64,000 nucleotides of DNA from Mycolicibacterium setense (GTDB lineage: Bacteria > Actinomycetota > Actinomycetes > Mycobacteriales > Mycobacteriaceae), in NCBI RefSeq assembly GCF_000805385.1, contig NZ_JTJW01000005.1, positions 434,001 to 498,000 on the forward strand, given 5' to 3'. Made by a program: the position numbers and the translations under genes. Below are positions 46,156 through 55,099 of the stretch, one piece after another. The notes beneath the pieces are model-generated. The model had not been told where the DNA came from and did not search any database. It saw only the letters and a program-made list of their open reading frames with translations. Position 1 is the stretch's first letter. Every line of letters starts with the position of its first letter.

Positions 46156-47892
46156 ATGAAGCCTGACTATGACGTCTTGGTGATCGGTTCGGGGTTCGGC
46201 GGCAGCGTCAGTGCGCTGCGGCTGACAGAGAAGGGCTATCGGGTCGGTGTACTCGAAGCCGGCCAGCGGTTCACCGACGCGGATTTCGCCAAGACCTCGT
46301 GGGATCTGCGCAAGTTCCTCTGGGCCCCGCAGCTGGGCATGTACGGCATCCAGCGCATCCATCTGCTGCGCAACGTGATGATCCTGGCCGGTGCCGGCGT
46401 GGGCGGCGGATCGCTGAACTACGCCAACACCCTCTACGTGCCGCCGGACCCGTTCTTCAACGACCCGCAGTGGAAGGACATCACCGACTGGCGGGCCGAG
46501 CTGATGCCGCACTACGACCAGGCTCAGCGGATGCTCGGTGTGGTGAAGAACCCGACCTTCACCGATGCGGACCGCATTGTCAAAGAGGTCGCCGACGACA
46601 TGGGTTGCGGTGACACGTTCGTCGCGACGCCCGTCGGGGTGTTCTTCGGCCCCGACGGTGAGATGGCACCGGGCAAGACCGTGCCGGACCCGTACTTCGG
46701 CGGTGTCGGTCCGGCTCGCACCGGGTGTATCGAGTGCGGCGAGTGCATGACCGGTTGTCGGCACGGCGCCAAGAACACGCTCGTCAAGAACTACCTCGGG
46801 CTCGCGGAATCGGCTGGGGCGCAAGTACATCCGATGACGACGGTGACGAATTTCGAGCAGCGCGCCGACGGTCTGTGGGAGGTCACCACCGTCCGTACCG
46901 GCAGCAAGCTGCGTCGTCGCCGCAAGACCTTCACCGCGACGCACCTGATCCTTGCGGCCGGGACGTACAACACGCAGAAGCTGCTGTTCAAGATGCGGGA
47001 CTCGGGAAAACTCGGAAAATTGTCCTCGCGTCTCGGCGTACTGACCCGGACCAACTCCGAGTCCATCGTGGGTGCGCAGACCCTGACGGTGTCGCCGGAT
47101 CTGGATCTCACCCACGGCGTGGCCATCACCTCCTCGGTGCATCCGACCGCCGACACCCACGTCGAGCCGGTGCGCTACGGCAAGGGCTCCAACGCCATGG
47201 GGCTGCTGCAGACGCTGATGACCGACGGCACCGGGCCGAAGGGCACCGATGTGCCGCGCTGGCGGCAGTTCCTGGACCAGGGTCGTGAGCGGCCAGGGCT
47301 GCTGATCCGGCTGCTGAACCCGGCCCACTGGAGTGAGCGGACGGTCATCGCCCTGGTGATGCAGCATCTGGACAACTCGATCACCACCTTCACCAAGCGT
47401 GGGCCCGGGGGCAAGCGCGTGATGACGTCCAAACAGGGCCACGGTGAGCCGAATCCGACGTGGATTCCGGTGGGCAACGAGTTCACCAGGCGGATGGCGG
47501 AGAAGGTCGACGGGGTCGCGGGCGGCACCTGGGGCGAGTTGTTCAACATCCCGCTCACCGCGCACTTCCTCGGCGGGGCGGCCATCGGTGACAGCGCGGA
47601 GCACGGCGTCATCGACCCGTATCAGCGCGTCTACAACTACCCGACGCTGTATGTCATGGACGGCGCGGCCATTTCGGCGAACCTCGGTGTGAATCCGTCG
47701 CTGTCGATCACGGCGCAAGCCGAGCGGGCGGCGTCGTTGTGGCCGAACAAAGGGCAGGATGACCAGCGTCCGGCGCAGAATGAGCCGTACCGGAAACTGG
47801 CGCCGATCGCGCCGCAGCATCCCGTGGTGCCGGCCGAGGCTCCTGGCGGACTGCGGCGGCTGCCGATCGAGCCGGTCAACTCGGCCGGTTAG
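46156..47892 (+). CDS. choD: GMC-family cholesterol oxidase-like protein ChoD
   Basis: A 578-residue FAD enzyme. The FAD loop is VIGSGFGGSVSALRLTEKGYRVGVLEAG at the N-terminus, and the GMC C-terminus has MDGAAISANLGVNPSLSITAQAERAASL. A cysteine-rich motif CIECGECMTGCRHGAKNTLVKNY (residues about 195-217) is typical of this subgroup. M. tuberculosis ChoD (Rv3409c) affects virulence, but it is not the main enzyme of cholesterol ring degradation, so the substrate may be another sterol or terpenoid alcohol. No signal peptide is present. Confidence 0.9.
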   Translation: MKPDYDVLVIGSGFGGSVSALRLTEKGYRVGVLEAGQRFTDADFAKTSWDLRKFLWAPQLGMYGIQRIHLLRNVMILAGAGVGGGSLNYANTLYVPPDPFFNDPQWKDITDWRAELMPHYDQAQRMLGVVKNPTFTDADRIVKEVADDMGCGDTFVATPVGVFFGPDGEMAPGKTVPDPYFGGVGPARTGCIECGECMTGCRHGAKNTLVKNYLGLAESAGAQVHPMTTVTNFEQRADGLWEVTTVRTGSKLRRRRKTFTATHLILAAGTYNTQKLLFKMRDSGKLGKLSSRLGVLTRTNSESIVGAQTLTVSPDLDLTHGVAITSSVHPTADTHVEPVRYGKGSNAMGLLQTLMTDGTGPKGTDVPRWRQFLDQGRERPGLLIRLLNPAHWSERTVIALVMQHLDNSITTFTKRGPGGKRVMTSKQGHGEPNPTWIPVGNEFTRRMAEKVDGVAGGTWGELFNIPLTAHFLGGAAIGDSAEHGVIDPYQRVYNYPTLYVMDGAAISANLGVNPSLSITAQAERAASLWPNKGQDDQRPAQNEPYRKLAPIAPQHPVVPAEAPGGLRRLPIEPVNSAG

Positions 47893-47958
47893 CGGCTGAC
47901 CCTTTCCGGGTACCTAGTCCTCGCCGGGCGGCGAGGTCCGGCGGGGAGGGTGTGGCAG

Positions 47959-48618
47959 ATGCGCAAGGCGTTCCACGACGAGTTGGCGGCATTGTGCAAT
48001 CAACTCGCCGAGATGTGTGCCCTGGCGGTCAGTGCGATGCAGCGGGCCAACGAGGCCTTGCTCGACTCGGACCTGTCGCTGGCCGAGCAGGTCATCGCCG
48101 ATCACGAACGCATCGCCGCATACGGCCATCGAATCGAGGAGTCGGCGTTCCGGCTGCTGGTTCTGCAGCAGCCCGTCGCCAGCGAGTTGCGCACGGTCGT
48201 CGGGTCGATGCACATCGCCGCCGATATCGACCGGATGGGCGCGCTCGCCATGCATGTCGCGGACATCTCCCGGTTGCGCCATCCCCAGTGCGCCGTGCCG
48301 GACGAGGTGCGTGCGAGCTTCACCGACATGGGATCGCAGGCGGTGCGGTTGGCCCAGACCGCGCAGGAGGTGCTGGTGTCGCGGGATCCCGAGGCCGCCG
48401 CGCGCCTGCGTGACGAGGACGACGCCGTCGACGCCGAGCACCGCCACCTGTTCACCCTGCTGCTGGATCGTCAGTGGGAGGACGGGGTGTGCTCGGCTGT
48501 CGATGTCGCATTGTTGGGCCGCTACTACGAGCGGTACGCCGATCACGCCGTCGAGATCGGCAAGCGGGTCATCTTCGAGGCCACCGGCGGCCGGCCTACC
48601 CACAAGAAGCTGGCCTGA
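47959..48618 (+). CDS. PhoU-like phosphate uptake regulator
   Basis: A 219-residue all-helical protein with two PhoU three-helix bundles: [27 protein letters not shown] at the N-terminus and [27 protein letters not shown] at the C-terminus, both with the E/D-rich metal motifs ([21 protein letters not shown]). It resembles PhoY1/PhoY2, which restrain the SenX3-RegX3 phosphate system. ATG at 47959 is preferred to a GTG nine bases earlier. No pst genes are nearby. Confidence 0.85.
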   Translation: MRKAFHDELAALCNQLAEMCALAVSAMQRANEALLDSDLSLAEQVIADHERIAAYGHRIEESAFRLLVLQQPVASELRTVVGSMHIAADIDRMGALAMHVADISRLRHPQCAVPDEVRASFTDMGSQAVRLAQTAQEVLVSRDPEAAARLRDEDDAVDAEHRHLFTLLLDRQWEDGVCSAVDVALLGRYYERYADHAVEIGKRVIFEATGGRPTHKKLA

Positions 48619-48624
48619 GCCGCC

Positions 48625-49239
48625 TCACCGCGTGGCGGCGGGCGAGGATTCCAGCAGTGCTGTGAAAAGCCGGGTGAGGGTGTCGATGTCGATCGTGCCC
48701 GGCTGCAGCACCTCCTCGGTGGCGATACCGGAGGTGATGGTGACCACGAGTTGGGCCAGTGCCGACAGCTGGTGGCCGGGCAATGCGGTGCCGGCTTGTT
48801 CGACGATGTGCAGGGCCTGATCTGCGGCTGCGCGCCGGCGGGCCACGAGACGCTCGCGCAGCTGAGGATCGCGTATCGCGCGGAGCCAGTACTCGATCAG
48901 CACGATCTGGTACTCCGTCTGATCGTGAATCGAGTCCAGTGTTGACCGGCTCAGGGCTTCGGCGATCGTGGCGGTGTCGCCGCCGCCACTGTCGAGCGCG
49001 GTGGCGATGAGGGCGCCGCGACTCTCGAACTGCCGGTCCAGCAGGGCCAGGAACAGCTCGTCCTTGGATTCGAAGTTCGAGTACACCGCCCCTTTGGTGA
49101 ATCCCGCGGCGTGACCGATGGCGTCGATGGTGGCGCCGGCGAACCCTTCGGCCGCGAAAACCGTCAGCGCGGCATCGAGGATCCGATCGCGTACCTCGTC
49201 GCGGGTGGGACGCGTGCGGGTGGGTTTGACAGCCGACAT
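48625..49239 (-). CDS. TetR-family transcriptional regulator
   Basis: A 204-residue TetR protein with the helix-turn-helix TIDAIGHAAGFTKGAVYSNFESKDELFLALLD at about residues 31-62. ATG at 49239 puts this domain near the N-terminus; the longer open frame runs through the divergent gene. It diverges from the pseudo-ABC/YhgE genes and shares with them two identical-type operators at 49250-49284, so it probably represses both transcripts. Confidence 0.88.
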   Translation of the reverse strand: MSAVKPTRTRPTRDEVRDRILDAALTVFAAEGFAGATIDAIGHAAGFTKGAVYSNFESKDELFLALLDRQFESRGALIATALDSGGGDTATIAEALSRSTLDSIHDQTEYQIVLIEYWLRAIRDPQLRERLVARRRAAADQALHIVEQAGTALPGHQLSALAQLVVTITSGIATEEVLQPGTIDIDTLTRLFTALLESSPAATR

Positions 49240-49249
49240 GACCACCACA

Positions 49250-49284
49250 ATACTCGCTAGTATCGTATGGATACCAGTGAGTAT
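49250..49284. promoter_or_regulatory. Paired TetR operators (ATAC-type palindromes)
   Basis: ATACT-CGCT-AGTAT (49250-49263, perfect arms) and ATACC-AGTG-AGTAT (49271-49284, one mismatch) share the pattern ATACY-N4-AGTAT. Their centres are 21 bp apart, two helical turns, in the gap between the divergent starts at 49239 and 49298. Confidence 0.75.
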
Positions 49285-49297
49285 CGAAAGGTCGCAG

Positions 49298-50017
49298 ATG
49301 GAAGACAGGGACGAGGCCGGGGATGCCCAGGCCTCCGAGGACGCGGGCACGGCTGAGGTGCCCGAGGCCGCGCCGCAGATCGTGACCGCCGGTCTGGGGG
49401 TCGACGGCGAGCACGGACCGCTGTTCTCCGATATCGATCTCGCGCTCACCCCCGGATTCCATGCCATCCAGATGCCCGGCGGTTGGGGCCAGACCGCACT
49501 GCTGCTGACGCTGGCCGGACGGCTCAAGCCCAGCCACGGCACCGTGACCGTCTGCGGGGATACCGAGCCCCGCGCGATCCGGCGACACTGCGCGATCGCC
49601 GCGTTCGCCGACATCGACGAACTGGAGGACTCGGTCACCGTGCGGACAGTGCTCGCCGAGCAGCGCCGGTGGCTGGCCCCGTGGTACCGAAGGGTGCCGA
49701 TCGAGGCCGGCGAATCCGCACTCCGCGAGGTCTTCGGAGAGTTGACGCCGCCCGCGCCCGAGACCTACATCAGTGAACTGTCCGATCTCGACCTGTTCCT
49801 GCTGAAGGTCACCCTGGCGCTGTTCTCGAATCGCCCCATCCTGGTCGTCGGCGACCTCGAACAGGTCAGGGACAACTCGCGACGGGCGACCGCGGTCGAA
49901 CGGCTCGGCGCCATCGCCACACAGCGCAGTGTCGTCGTCGGCGTGACCAACCCGCTCGGTGTGGAAGCCCCCGACCACGATCTGCATGATCACCGCATCC
50001 TGACCGGAAAGAACTGA
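49298..50017 (+). CDS. ABC-ATPase-like protein with degenerate Walker A
   Basis: A 239-residue protein that follows the ABC nucleotide-binding layout but with key changes. The Walker A region reads MPGGWGQTALLLTLAGRL: the essential Lys is Gln. The signature loop is SELSDLDLFLLKVTLAL rather than LSGGQ, and the Walker B is ILVVGDLEQ. A typical ABC-like strand GTVTVCGDTEP is intact. The first 30 residues are acidic and disordered. It sits one base before the YhgE/Pip gene. It may be a regulatory, non-hydrolysing subunit; a weakly active ATPase cannot be excluded. ATG at 49298 follows GAAAGG. Confidence 0.8.
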   Translation: MEDRDEAGDAQASEDAGTAEVPEAAPQIVTAGLGVDGEHGPLFSDIDLALTPGFHAIQMPGGWGQTALLLTLAGRLKPSHGTVTVCGDTEPRAIRRHCAIAAFADIDELEDSVTVRTVLAEQRRWLAPWYRRVPIEAGESALREVFGELTPPAPETYISELSDLDLFLLKVTLALFSNRPILVVGDLEQVRDNSRRATAVERLGAIATQRSVVVGVTNPLGVEAPDHDLHDHRILTGKN

Positions 50018-50018
50018 A

Positions 50019-51977
50019 ATGTTGGCTGGACTCGCTTTCGGCTCGGAAATCAAACGCTTCGGCCGCAGCCGAATGACCCGCGCCGCGATCGTGGTGCTGA
50101 TGCTGCTGCCGCTCGTGTACGGCGCGCTCTACCTCTGGGCATACTGGGACCCGTTCGGGCAGGTCGACAAGATGCCGGTGGCACTCGTCAATTCCGATCG
50201 GGGAGCGGTGGTTTCGGGTCAGCAGATCAACGTCGGCTCCGAGATCGCCAAGAGCTTGACCGACGATGCCAGCCTGAACTGGCACGTGGTGGATGCCGAC
50301 GAGGCGCGCCAAGGTGTCGACCATGGCCAGTACTACTTCATGCTGGAGTTGCCCCCCGATTTCAGCGAGGCCATCGCCTCACCGCTGACCGGAGATCCCA
50401 AGCAGGCCAACCTGAACGCGGTCTACAACGACGCCAACAACTACATCTCGTCCAACATCGGCCGCACGGCCATCGACCAGGTGCTCAATGCGGTATCGAC
50501 CCGGATCTCGGGCCAGGCGGTCAACCAGGTGCTCTCGGTCGTTGTCAGCTCGGGTGCGGGGATAAAGCAGGCGGCAGACGGAGCCGGCCAACTCGCCGAT
50601 GGGGCAGTCAAAGTCGACGACGGCGCCGGCCAGCTGGCGTCCGGATTGCACACGGCGCGATCCGGCTCGGCCCAGCTGGCCACCGGCGCCAAGCAGCTCT
50701 CCGACGGCATCACGAAGGCCACCGATCCGCTGGTGGCGGTCACGTCGGCACTGTCGAAGGTCGGCGGCGACACTCGACAGCTCGAGGAGGGCACCGCGGC
50801 ATTGCGGCAGGCCAACGACCAGATCGGCGCCGTCACCGGCGCGCAGGATTCCGCCGCGACGGCATTGAACACGGTGATCGATCAGCTCTCGACCAGCCCG
50901 GATCCGATCGCCAACAATGCCGCCGGAACCCTGCGCGGGGTGGCCGATGACCTTCGGGCCCACCAGTTCACCCCGCAGATCCGTCAGCAGCTCACCGACG
51001 CCGAGAACGCGGCGATCTCGATGACGTCATCACTGCGCAACCCGGGCAGCCCGCTCAACTCCGCGCTGAATCAGGTGGGCAGCAAGAACTCCGACCTCAA
51101 CGCCAAACTGAACCAGCTGCGCAGCGGCGCTCAGCAGCTGGCTTCTGGCAACGCCGAATTGGCCAGTGGCATCGCGAAACTCGATACCGGCGCCGGGCAG
51201 CTGAAATCGGGCACCACGCAACTGCGGTCCGGTTCGGCCGAGCTGGCGACCAAGCTCGCCGACGGTGCCGGCCAGGTGCCGGACTGGACGCCCGCGCAGA
51301 AGGAGGCGATCGCCGACACCATCGGGGGCCCGGTTCACCTGCAGAACTCGTCGGAGAACGCCGCGCCCAACTTCGGCACCGGAATGGCGCCGTTCTTCAT
51401 CACGCTCGCCCTGTTCTTCGGTGCGCTCGTGCTGTGGATGGTGTTGCGGCCGTTGCAGAACCGGCCGATCGCCGCGGAGGTACTGGCGATCCGCGTGGCG
51501 CTCGCCAGCTACCTGCCCGCGGCGGTGATCGGGATATTCCAGGCGATCATCCTTTATTGCGTCGTGCGATTCGCGCTCGGCATGCAGGTGGCACACCCGG
51601 TCGCGATGCTGGGCTTCATGATCCTGGTGTCATGCGCCTTCGTCGCCGCGACCCAGGCGATCAACGCATTGGTCGGGCCCGCGGTGGGCCGGGTGCTGCT
51701 GATGGCCCTGCTCATGCTCCAGTTGGTCAGCGCGGGCGGCATGTATCCGGTGGAGACGACCTCACGGCCGTTCCAGGTGTTCCACAGCTATGACCCGATG
51801 ACATACGGCGTCAACGGTTTACGTCAGCTCATCCTCGGCGGGATCGATCACCGGCTCTGGCAGGCGATCATCACGCTGCTGGTGATCTGGGCCGGCGCGC
51901 TGACCATCTCGGGGTTGTCGGCGCGACGTAACAGACTGTGGAACATGACCCGGCTGATGCCCGCGATCAAGATGTGA
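50019..51977 (+). CDS. YhgE/Pip family membrane protein
   Basis: A 652-residue protein of the ABC-2/YhgE-Pip type. One N-terminal membrane helix (IVVLMLLPLVYGALYLWAYWDP) is followed by about 380 extracytoplasmic residues. These include the repeated YhgE motif D-G-A-x-Q-L-A-x-G (QAADGAGQLADGAVKVDDGAGQLASG and later ASGIAKLDTGAGQLKSGTTQL), likely a long coiled coil. Five or six helices close the chain (PFFITLALFFGALVLWMVLRPL to LLVIWAGALTISGL). Relatives include phage receptors and MmpL-like exporters. The start is one base after the ABC-like stop. Confidence 0.87.
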   Translation: MLAGLAFGSEIKRFGRSRMTRAAIVVLMLLPLVYGALYLWAYWDPFGQVDKMPVALVNSDRGAVVSGQQINVGSEIAKSLTDDASLNWHVVDADEARQGVDHGQYYFMLELPPDFSEAIASPLTGDPKQANLNAVYNDANNYISSNIGRTAIDQVLNAVSTRISGQAVNQVLSVVVSSGAGIKQAADGAGQLADGAVKVDDGAGQLASGLHTARSGSAQLATGAKQLSDGITKATDPLVAVTSALSKVGGDTRQLEEGTAALRQANDQIGAVTGAQDSAATALNTVIDQLSTSPDPIANNAAGTLRGVADDLRAHQFTPQIRQQLTDAENAAISMTSSLRNPGSPLNSALNQVGSKNSDLNAKLNQLRSGAQQLASGNAELASGIAKLDTGAGQLKSGTTQLRSGSAELATKLADGAGQVPDWTPAQKEAIADTIGGPVHLQNSSENAAPNFGTGMAPFFITLALFFGALVLWMVLRPLQNRPIAAEVLAIRVALASYLPAAVIGIFQAIILYCVVRFALGMQVAHPVAMLGFMILVSCAFVAATQAINALVGPAVGRVLLMALLMLQLVSAGGMYPVETTSRPFQVFHSYDPMTYGVNGLRQLILGGIDHRLWQAIITLLVIWAGALTISGLSARRNRLWNMTRLMPAIKM

Positions 51978-51978
51978 G

Positions 51979-52878
51979 TCAGACCGCCTGGAGCAGAGCG
52001 GCATCCGCGAGCGGGCGGCTGCGCTGCCCGTGGATGTCGACGGGTACGTCGCCGGCGAGCGTCACGCGGTGCATCACGCGGCGCTGGTTGTCGTAGTCGT
52101 CGACCGCGCGGTGCTGGGTGGCCCGGTTGTCCCAGATCGCGACGTCACCGGGTGACCAGTTCCAGCGAACCGTGTTCTCCGGAACGGTGATTCGGCGCTG
52201 CAGCAACTCCAGCAGGGTGGCCGATTCGTGGCTGTCGAGGCCGAGGAAGCCGCGGGTGAAATCGCCTGCCACCAGGGTGCGTTCGCCGGTCTCGGGATGC
52301 ACCCGCACCACGGGGTGCTCGGTGCGGAAGTCGGGCTTCTCGAAGGCCGCCCGCAGCTGCTGCTGTTCGTCGCTGAGCGCGGCAGCCGCCACCGCCGCGT
52401 AGTCGAAGCGGTTGCTGTGCACAGCCCACAGGTTTTCGGTCAGCCGCTTGAGCGGTTCGGGCAGTGCGTCGTAGGCCGCCGCGGTGGAGGCCCACAGGGT
52501 CGAGCCGCCGTACTCCGGCAGTGTCACCGCCCGCAGGATCGAGATGGCGGGGTAGTCCGGCACGAACGTGACGTCGGTGTGCCAGCGGGTGGCCTTGGCG
52601 TACTCGGAGTCGATGGGGGTGATCAGTGGAGCCTCATCGGACTTGAGCGCGTGGTGGCCGATGGGCCGGCCAAGCAGGCGGGCGAACGCGTTCTGCTCTT
52701 CGTCGGTGAGATCGTGCTGACCGCCGAAGAAGATCACCTTGTGTTGCAGCAGGGTGCGCCGGATCTCGGTGACCGTGCTCTCGTCGAGGTCTCCGGACAA
52801 CCGCACCCCGTCGATGCGGGCACCGATTCGGCTGCCGAGCTTCTTGACGGTGAGGGCAGTGGTGCTGGATGCGGTCAT
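51979..52878 (-). CDS. Fe(II)/alpha-ketoglutarate dioxygenase, TauD family (Rv3406-like)
   Basis: A 299-residue dioxygenase. The facial triad is H-x-D in [14 protein letters not shown] and the distal His in [12 protein letters not shown]; the 2-oxoglutarate arginine is in [13 protein letters not shown]. It resembles M. tuberculosis Rv3406 (295 residues), a type II alkyl sulfatase, and its neighbour is a Rv3405c-like TetR gene in the same divergent arrangement. It may release sulfate from alkyl sulfate esters. ATG at 52878 with AAGGA upstream. Confidence 0.9.
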   Translation of the reverse strand: MTASSTTALTVKKLGSRIGARIDGVRLSGDLDESTVTEIRRTLLQHKVIFFGGQHDLTDEEQNAFARLLGRPIGHHALKSDEAPLITPIDSEYAKATRWHTDVTFVPDYPAISILRAVTLPEYGGSTLWASTAAAYDALPEPLKRLTENLWAVHSNRFDYAAVAAAALSDEQQQLRAAFEKPDFRTEHPVVRVHPETGERTLVAGDFTRGFLGLDSHESATLLELLQRRITVPENTVRWNWSPGDVAIWDNRATQHRAVDDYDNQRRVMHRVTLAGDVPVDIHGQRSRPLADAALLQAV

Positions 52879-52908
52879 CGGATTGTCCTTTGCGCTGGTC
52901 GGAACAAA

Positions 52909-52960
52909 TGTAGTCAAGCGACTACACCTGCATGTGGGCTAGTGTAGCCACATGACTACA
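52909..52960. promoter_or_regulatory. Paired operators TGTAGTC-N4-GACTACA
   Basis: TGTAGTC-AAGC-GACTACA (52909-52926) is a perfect palindrome. TGTAGCC-ACAT-GACTACA (52943-52960) is the same with one mismatch. Centres are 34 bp apart. The second covers the ATG of the TetR gene (52952), the first lies in the leader of the dioxygenase gene, so one repressor can control both directions. Confidence 0.85.
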
Positions 52961-53554
52961 CCGACGCCACCGTCCAAGGATGCGGCGGGCCCGGTCGGCC
53001 GGGAGGAGGTGGTGGCGGCCGCACTGGCGGCCGCGGCGGAGCTGTTCGCCGCGCAGGGACCGGCCGCCACGTCGATCCGGGACATCGCCGCCAGGTCCAA
53101 GGTCAACCATGGGCTGATCTACCGGCACTTCGGCACCAAAGATCAGCTGGTGGGCGCCGTACTCGATCACCTCGGCGGCCGGCTCACTGACTTGCTGGAT
53201 GCCGGCGGTCCGGCCGACGAGATCGACCGGACCTTGGACCAGCACATGAGGCTGATGGCCAGGGCTGTGCTCGACGGCTATCCCGTGGGGCGTCTCCAGA
53301 CGCGGTTCCCGGGGGTGACCAGGCTGCTCGGCCAGGTGCTCCCGCATTTCGCGGATGAGCGCAGTGGACGGCTCGCCGTCGCCAATGCCGTTGCGCTGCA
53401 ACTGGGTTGGCGGTTGTTCGAGCCGTTCCTCAAATCGGCCACCGGCCTGGACTCACTCAGCGACGATGAAATGCGCGCCGCGGTGGTTGCCGAGATCGCG
53501 CACATCCTCGGACCCAGCGGCTCTGCGGGTTGGTCAGCCGTTGCGGACGGCTGA
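52952..53554 (+). CDS. TetR-family regulator (Rv3405c-like)
   Basis: A 200-residue TetR protein with helix-turn-helix [33 protein letters not shown] (residues about 48-80). The ATG lies inside its own operator. It diverges from the TauD-type gene as in M. tuberculosis Rv3405c/Rv3406. The last 21 bases overlap the convergent catalase gene. Confidence 0.9.
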   Translation: MTTPTPPSKDAAGPVGREEVVAAALAAAAELFAAQGPAATSIRDIAARSKVNHGLIYRHFGTKDQLVGAVLDHLGGRLTDLLDAGGPADEIDRTLDQHMRLMARAVLDGYPVGRLQTRFPGVTRLLGQVLPHFADERSGRLAVANAVALQLGWRLFEPFLKSATGLDSLSDDEMRAAVVAEIAHILGPSGSAGWSAVADG

Positions 53555-54985
53555 TTCGACCTTCTCGCCGAGTTGCTTGTCGACGTTCTTCCAATATTCG
53601 AAAGCCCGTTCCAGGACATGCTCGGAGACGCCCTTCGACAGGTGCCCGGCGATGTTGGACACCAGGCGTGCCCGCGCCGCGTCGTCGAGCACATCGCGCA
53701 CCAGCGTTCCGGCCTGACCCCAGTCGTCGTCCTCGGCGTGCAGGCTGTACGCCGCACGCACCATGTCACCGTCGGCGTGCCACAGTGATTCGCCGGTACG
53801 CGCCGGATCGGCCTGCGGGCCGCCGTACGAATTCGGGGCGTACACCGGATCGGACACGTTCTTGATCCGCATGGCGCCGTCCTTCGAGTAGCTGTTCACC
53901 TCCACCTTCGGCGAGTTGACCGGAATCTGCTTGTAGTTGCTGCCGAGCCGGTGGCGGTGGGCATCGGCGTAGGAGAAGTCACGCGCCAACAGCATCTTGT
54001 CGGGACTCAGGCCGGTGCCGGGCACCCGGTTGTTCGGTTCGAAGGCGGCCTGCTCCATCTCGGTGTGGTAATCGGTGACGTTGCGGTCCAGGCGCAACGT
54101 GCCGACGTCGATCAGCGGATAGTCGCCGTGCGGCCACACCTTGGTCAGGTCGAACGGATTGAACCGATAGTCCTTGGCCTCCTCGAACGGCATGATCTGC
54201 ACCTTCAACGACCAGGTCGGGAACTCGCCGCGCTCGATCGCCGAGTACAGGTCGCGCTGATGGGCATCGCCGTCGATGCCGGCCATCTCATCGCCTTCCT
54301 CCTGGGTGAGGAACTCGACGCCCTGGTCGGTCTTGAAGTGGTACTTGACCCAGAAGATCTCCCCGGCCGCGTTGATCCAGCTGTAGGTGTGGCTGGAGTA
54401 GCCGTTCATGTGCCGCCAGTCGCGGGGGATGCCACGATCGCCCATCAGCCATGTCACCTGATGTGCTGACTCGGGGGACAGCGTCCAGAAATCCCACTGC
54501 ATGTCGTGATCACGCAGGTTGTTACCGGCCCGCCGTTTCTGGGAGCGGATGAAGTGCTGGAACTTCAACGGGTCACGCATGAAGAACACCGGCGTGTTGT
54601 TGCCGACCATGTCGAAGTTGCCGTCGGACGTGTAGAACTTGGTGGCGAACCCGCGCGGGTCGCGCCAGGTGTCTGGGCTGCCGCGCTCGCCGGCGACGGT
54701 CGAAAACCGGGTCAGGGTCTCGGTTTTGACGCCCGGCTGGAACAGTGCGGCCTTGGTGTACGCGCTGACGTCGTTGGTGACCTCGAAATGGCCGAATGCG
54801 CCTCCGCCTTTGGCATGCGGCTGGCGCTCCGGGATCCGCTCCCGGTTGAACATCGCCATCTGCTCGATCAGATAGTGGTCTTGCAGCAGGATCGGCCCGT
54901 CGGGACCGATCGTCAGCGAGTGTTCGTCGCTGTAAACCGGGATTCCGGCGTCGGTGGTTGTCGGCTTGGGCTGTGTACCGGTCAC
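53534..54985 (-). CDS. Monofunctional haem catalase
   Basis: A 483-residue clade-3-like small-subunit catalase that decomposes hydrogen peroxide. The distal His is in [17 protein letters not shown] and the distal Asn in [10 protein letters not shown]. The proximal Tyr is in [17 protein letters not shown]. The GTG at 54985 has a GGAGC ribosome-binding site; ATG-like starts upstream add residues without similarity. It is separate from the KatG catalase-peroxidase type. No OxyR or FurA gene is next to it. Confidence 0.93.
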   Translation of the reverse strand: MTGTQPKPTTTDAGIPVYSDEHSLTIGPDGPILLQDHYLIEQMAMFNRERIPERQPHAKGGGAFGHFEVTNDVSAYTKAALFQPGVKTETLTRFSTVAGERGSPDTWRDPRGFATKFYTSDGNFDMVGNNTPVFFMRDPLKFQHFIRSQKRRAGNNLRDHDMQWDFWTLSPESAHQVTWLMGDRGIPRDWRHMNGYSSHTYSWINAAGEIFWVKYHFKTDQGVEFLTQEEGDEMAGIDGDAHQRDLYSAIERGEFPTWSLKVQIMPFEEAKDYRFNPFDLTKVWPHGDYPLIDVGTLRLDRNVTDYHTEMEQAAFEPNNRVPGTGLSPDKMLLARDFSYADAHRHRLGSNYKQIPVNSPKVEVNSYSKDGAMRIKNVSDPVYAPNSYGGPQADPARTGESLWHADGDMVRAAYSLHAEDDDWGQAGTLVRDVLDDAARARLVSNIAGHLSKGVSEHVLERAFEYWKNVDKQLGEKVESAVRNG

Positions 54986-55052
54986 CGCGCGCTCCTTTCG
55001 CTGTTCAGCGGCGGGCGCCAAGCAGCGACGCCACCGCCGTGACGTACGAGAA

Positions 55053-55096
55053 GCGGGGTACCCCGCGCCGTCGGTACTTCAAACCCCGCGACGGCG
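55053..55096 (-). terminator. GC-rich hairpins after the GH65 gene
   Basis: CGCCGTCG (55066-55073) pairs with CGACGGCG (55089-55096), directly after the GH65 stop on the minus strand. Next to it, GCGGGGTACCCCGC (55053-55066) is a perfect 14-bp palindrome. No T-run is present, so termination strength is uncertain. Confidence 0.5.
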
Positions 55097-55099
55097 TCC

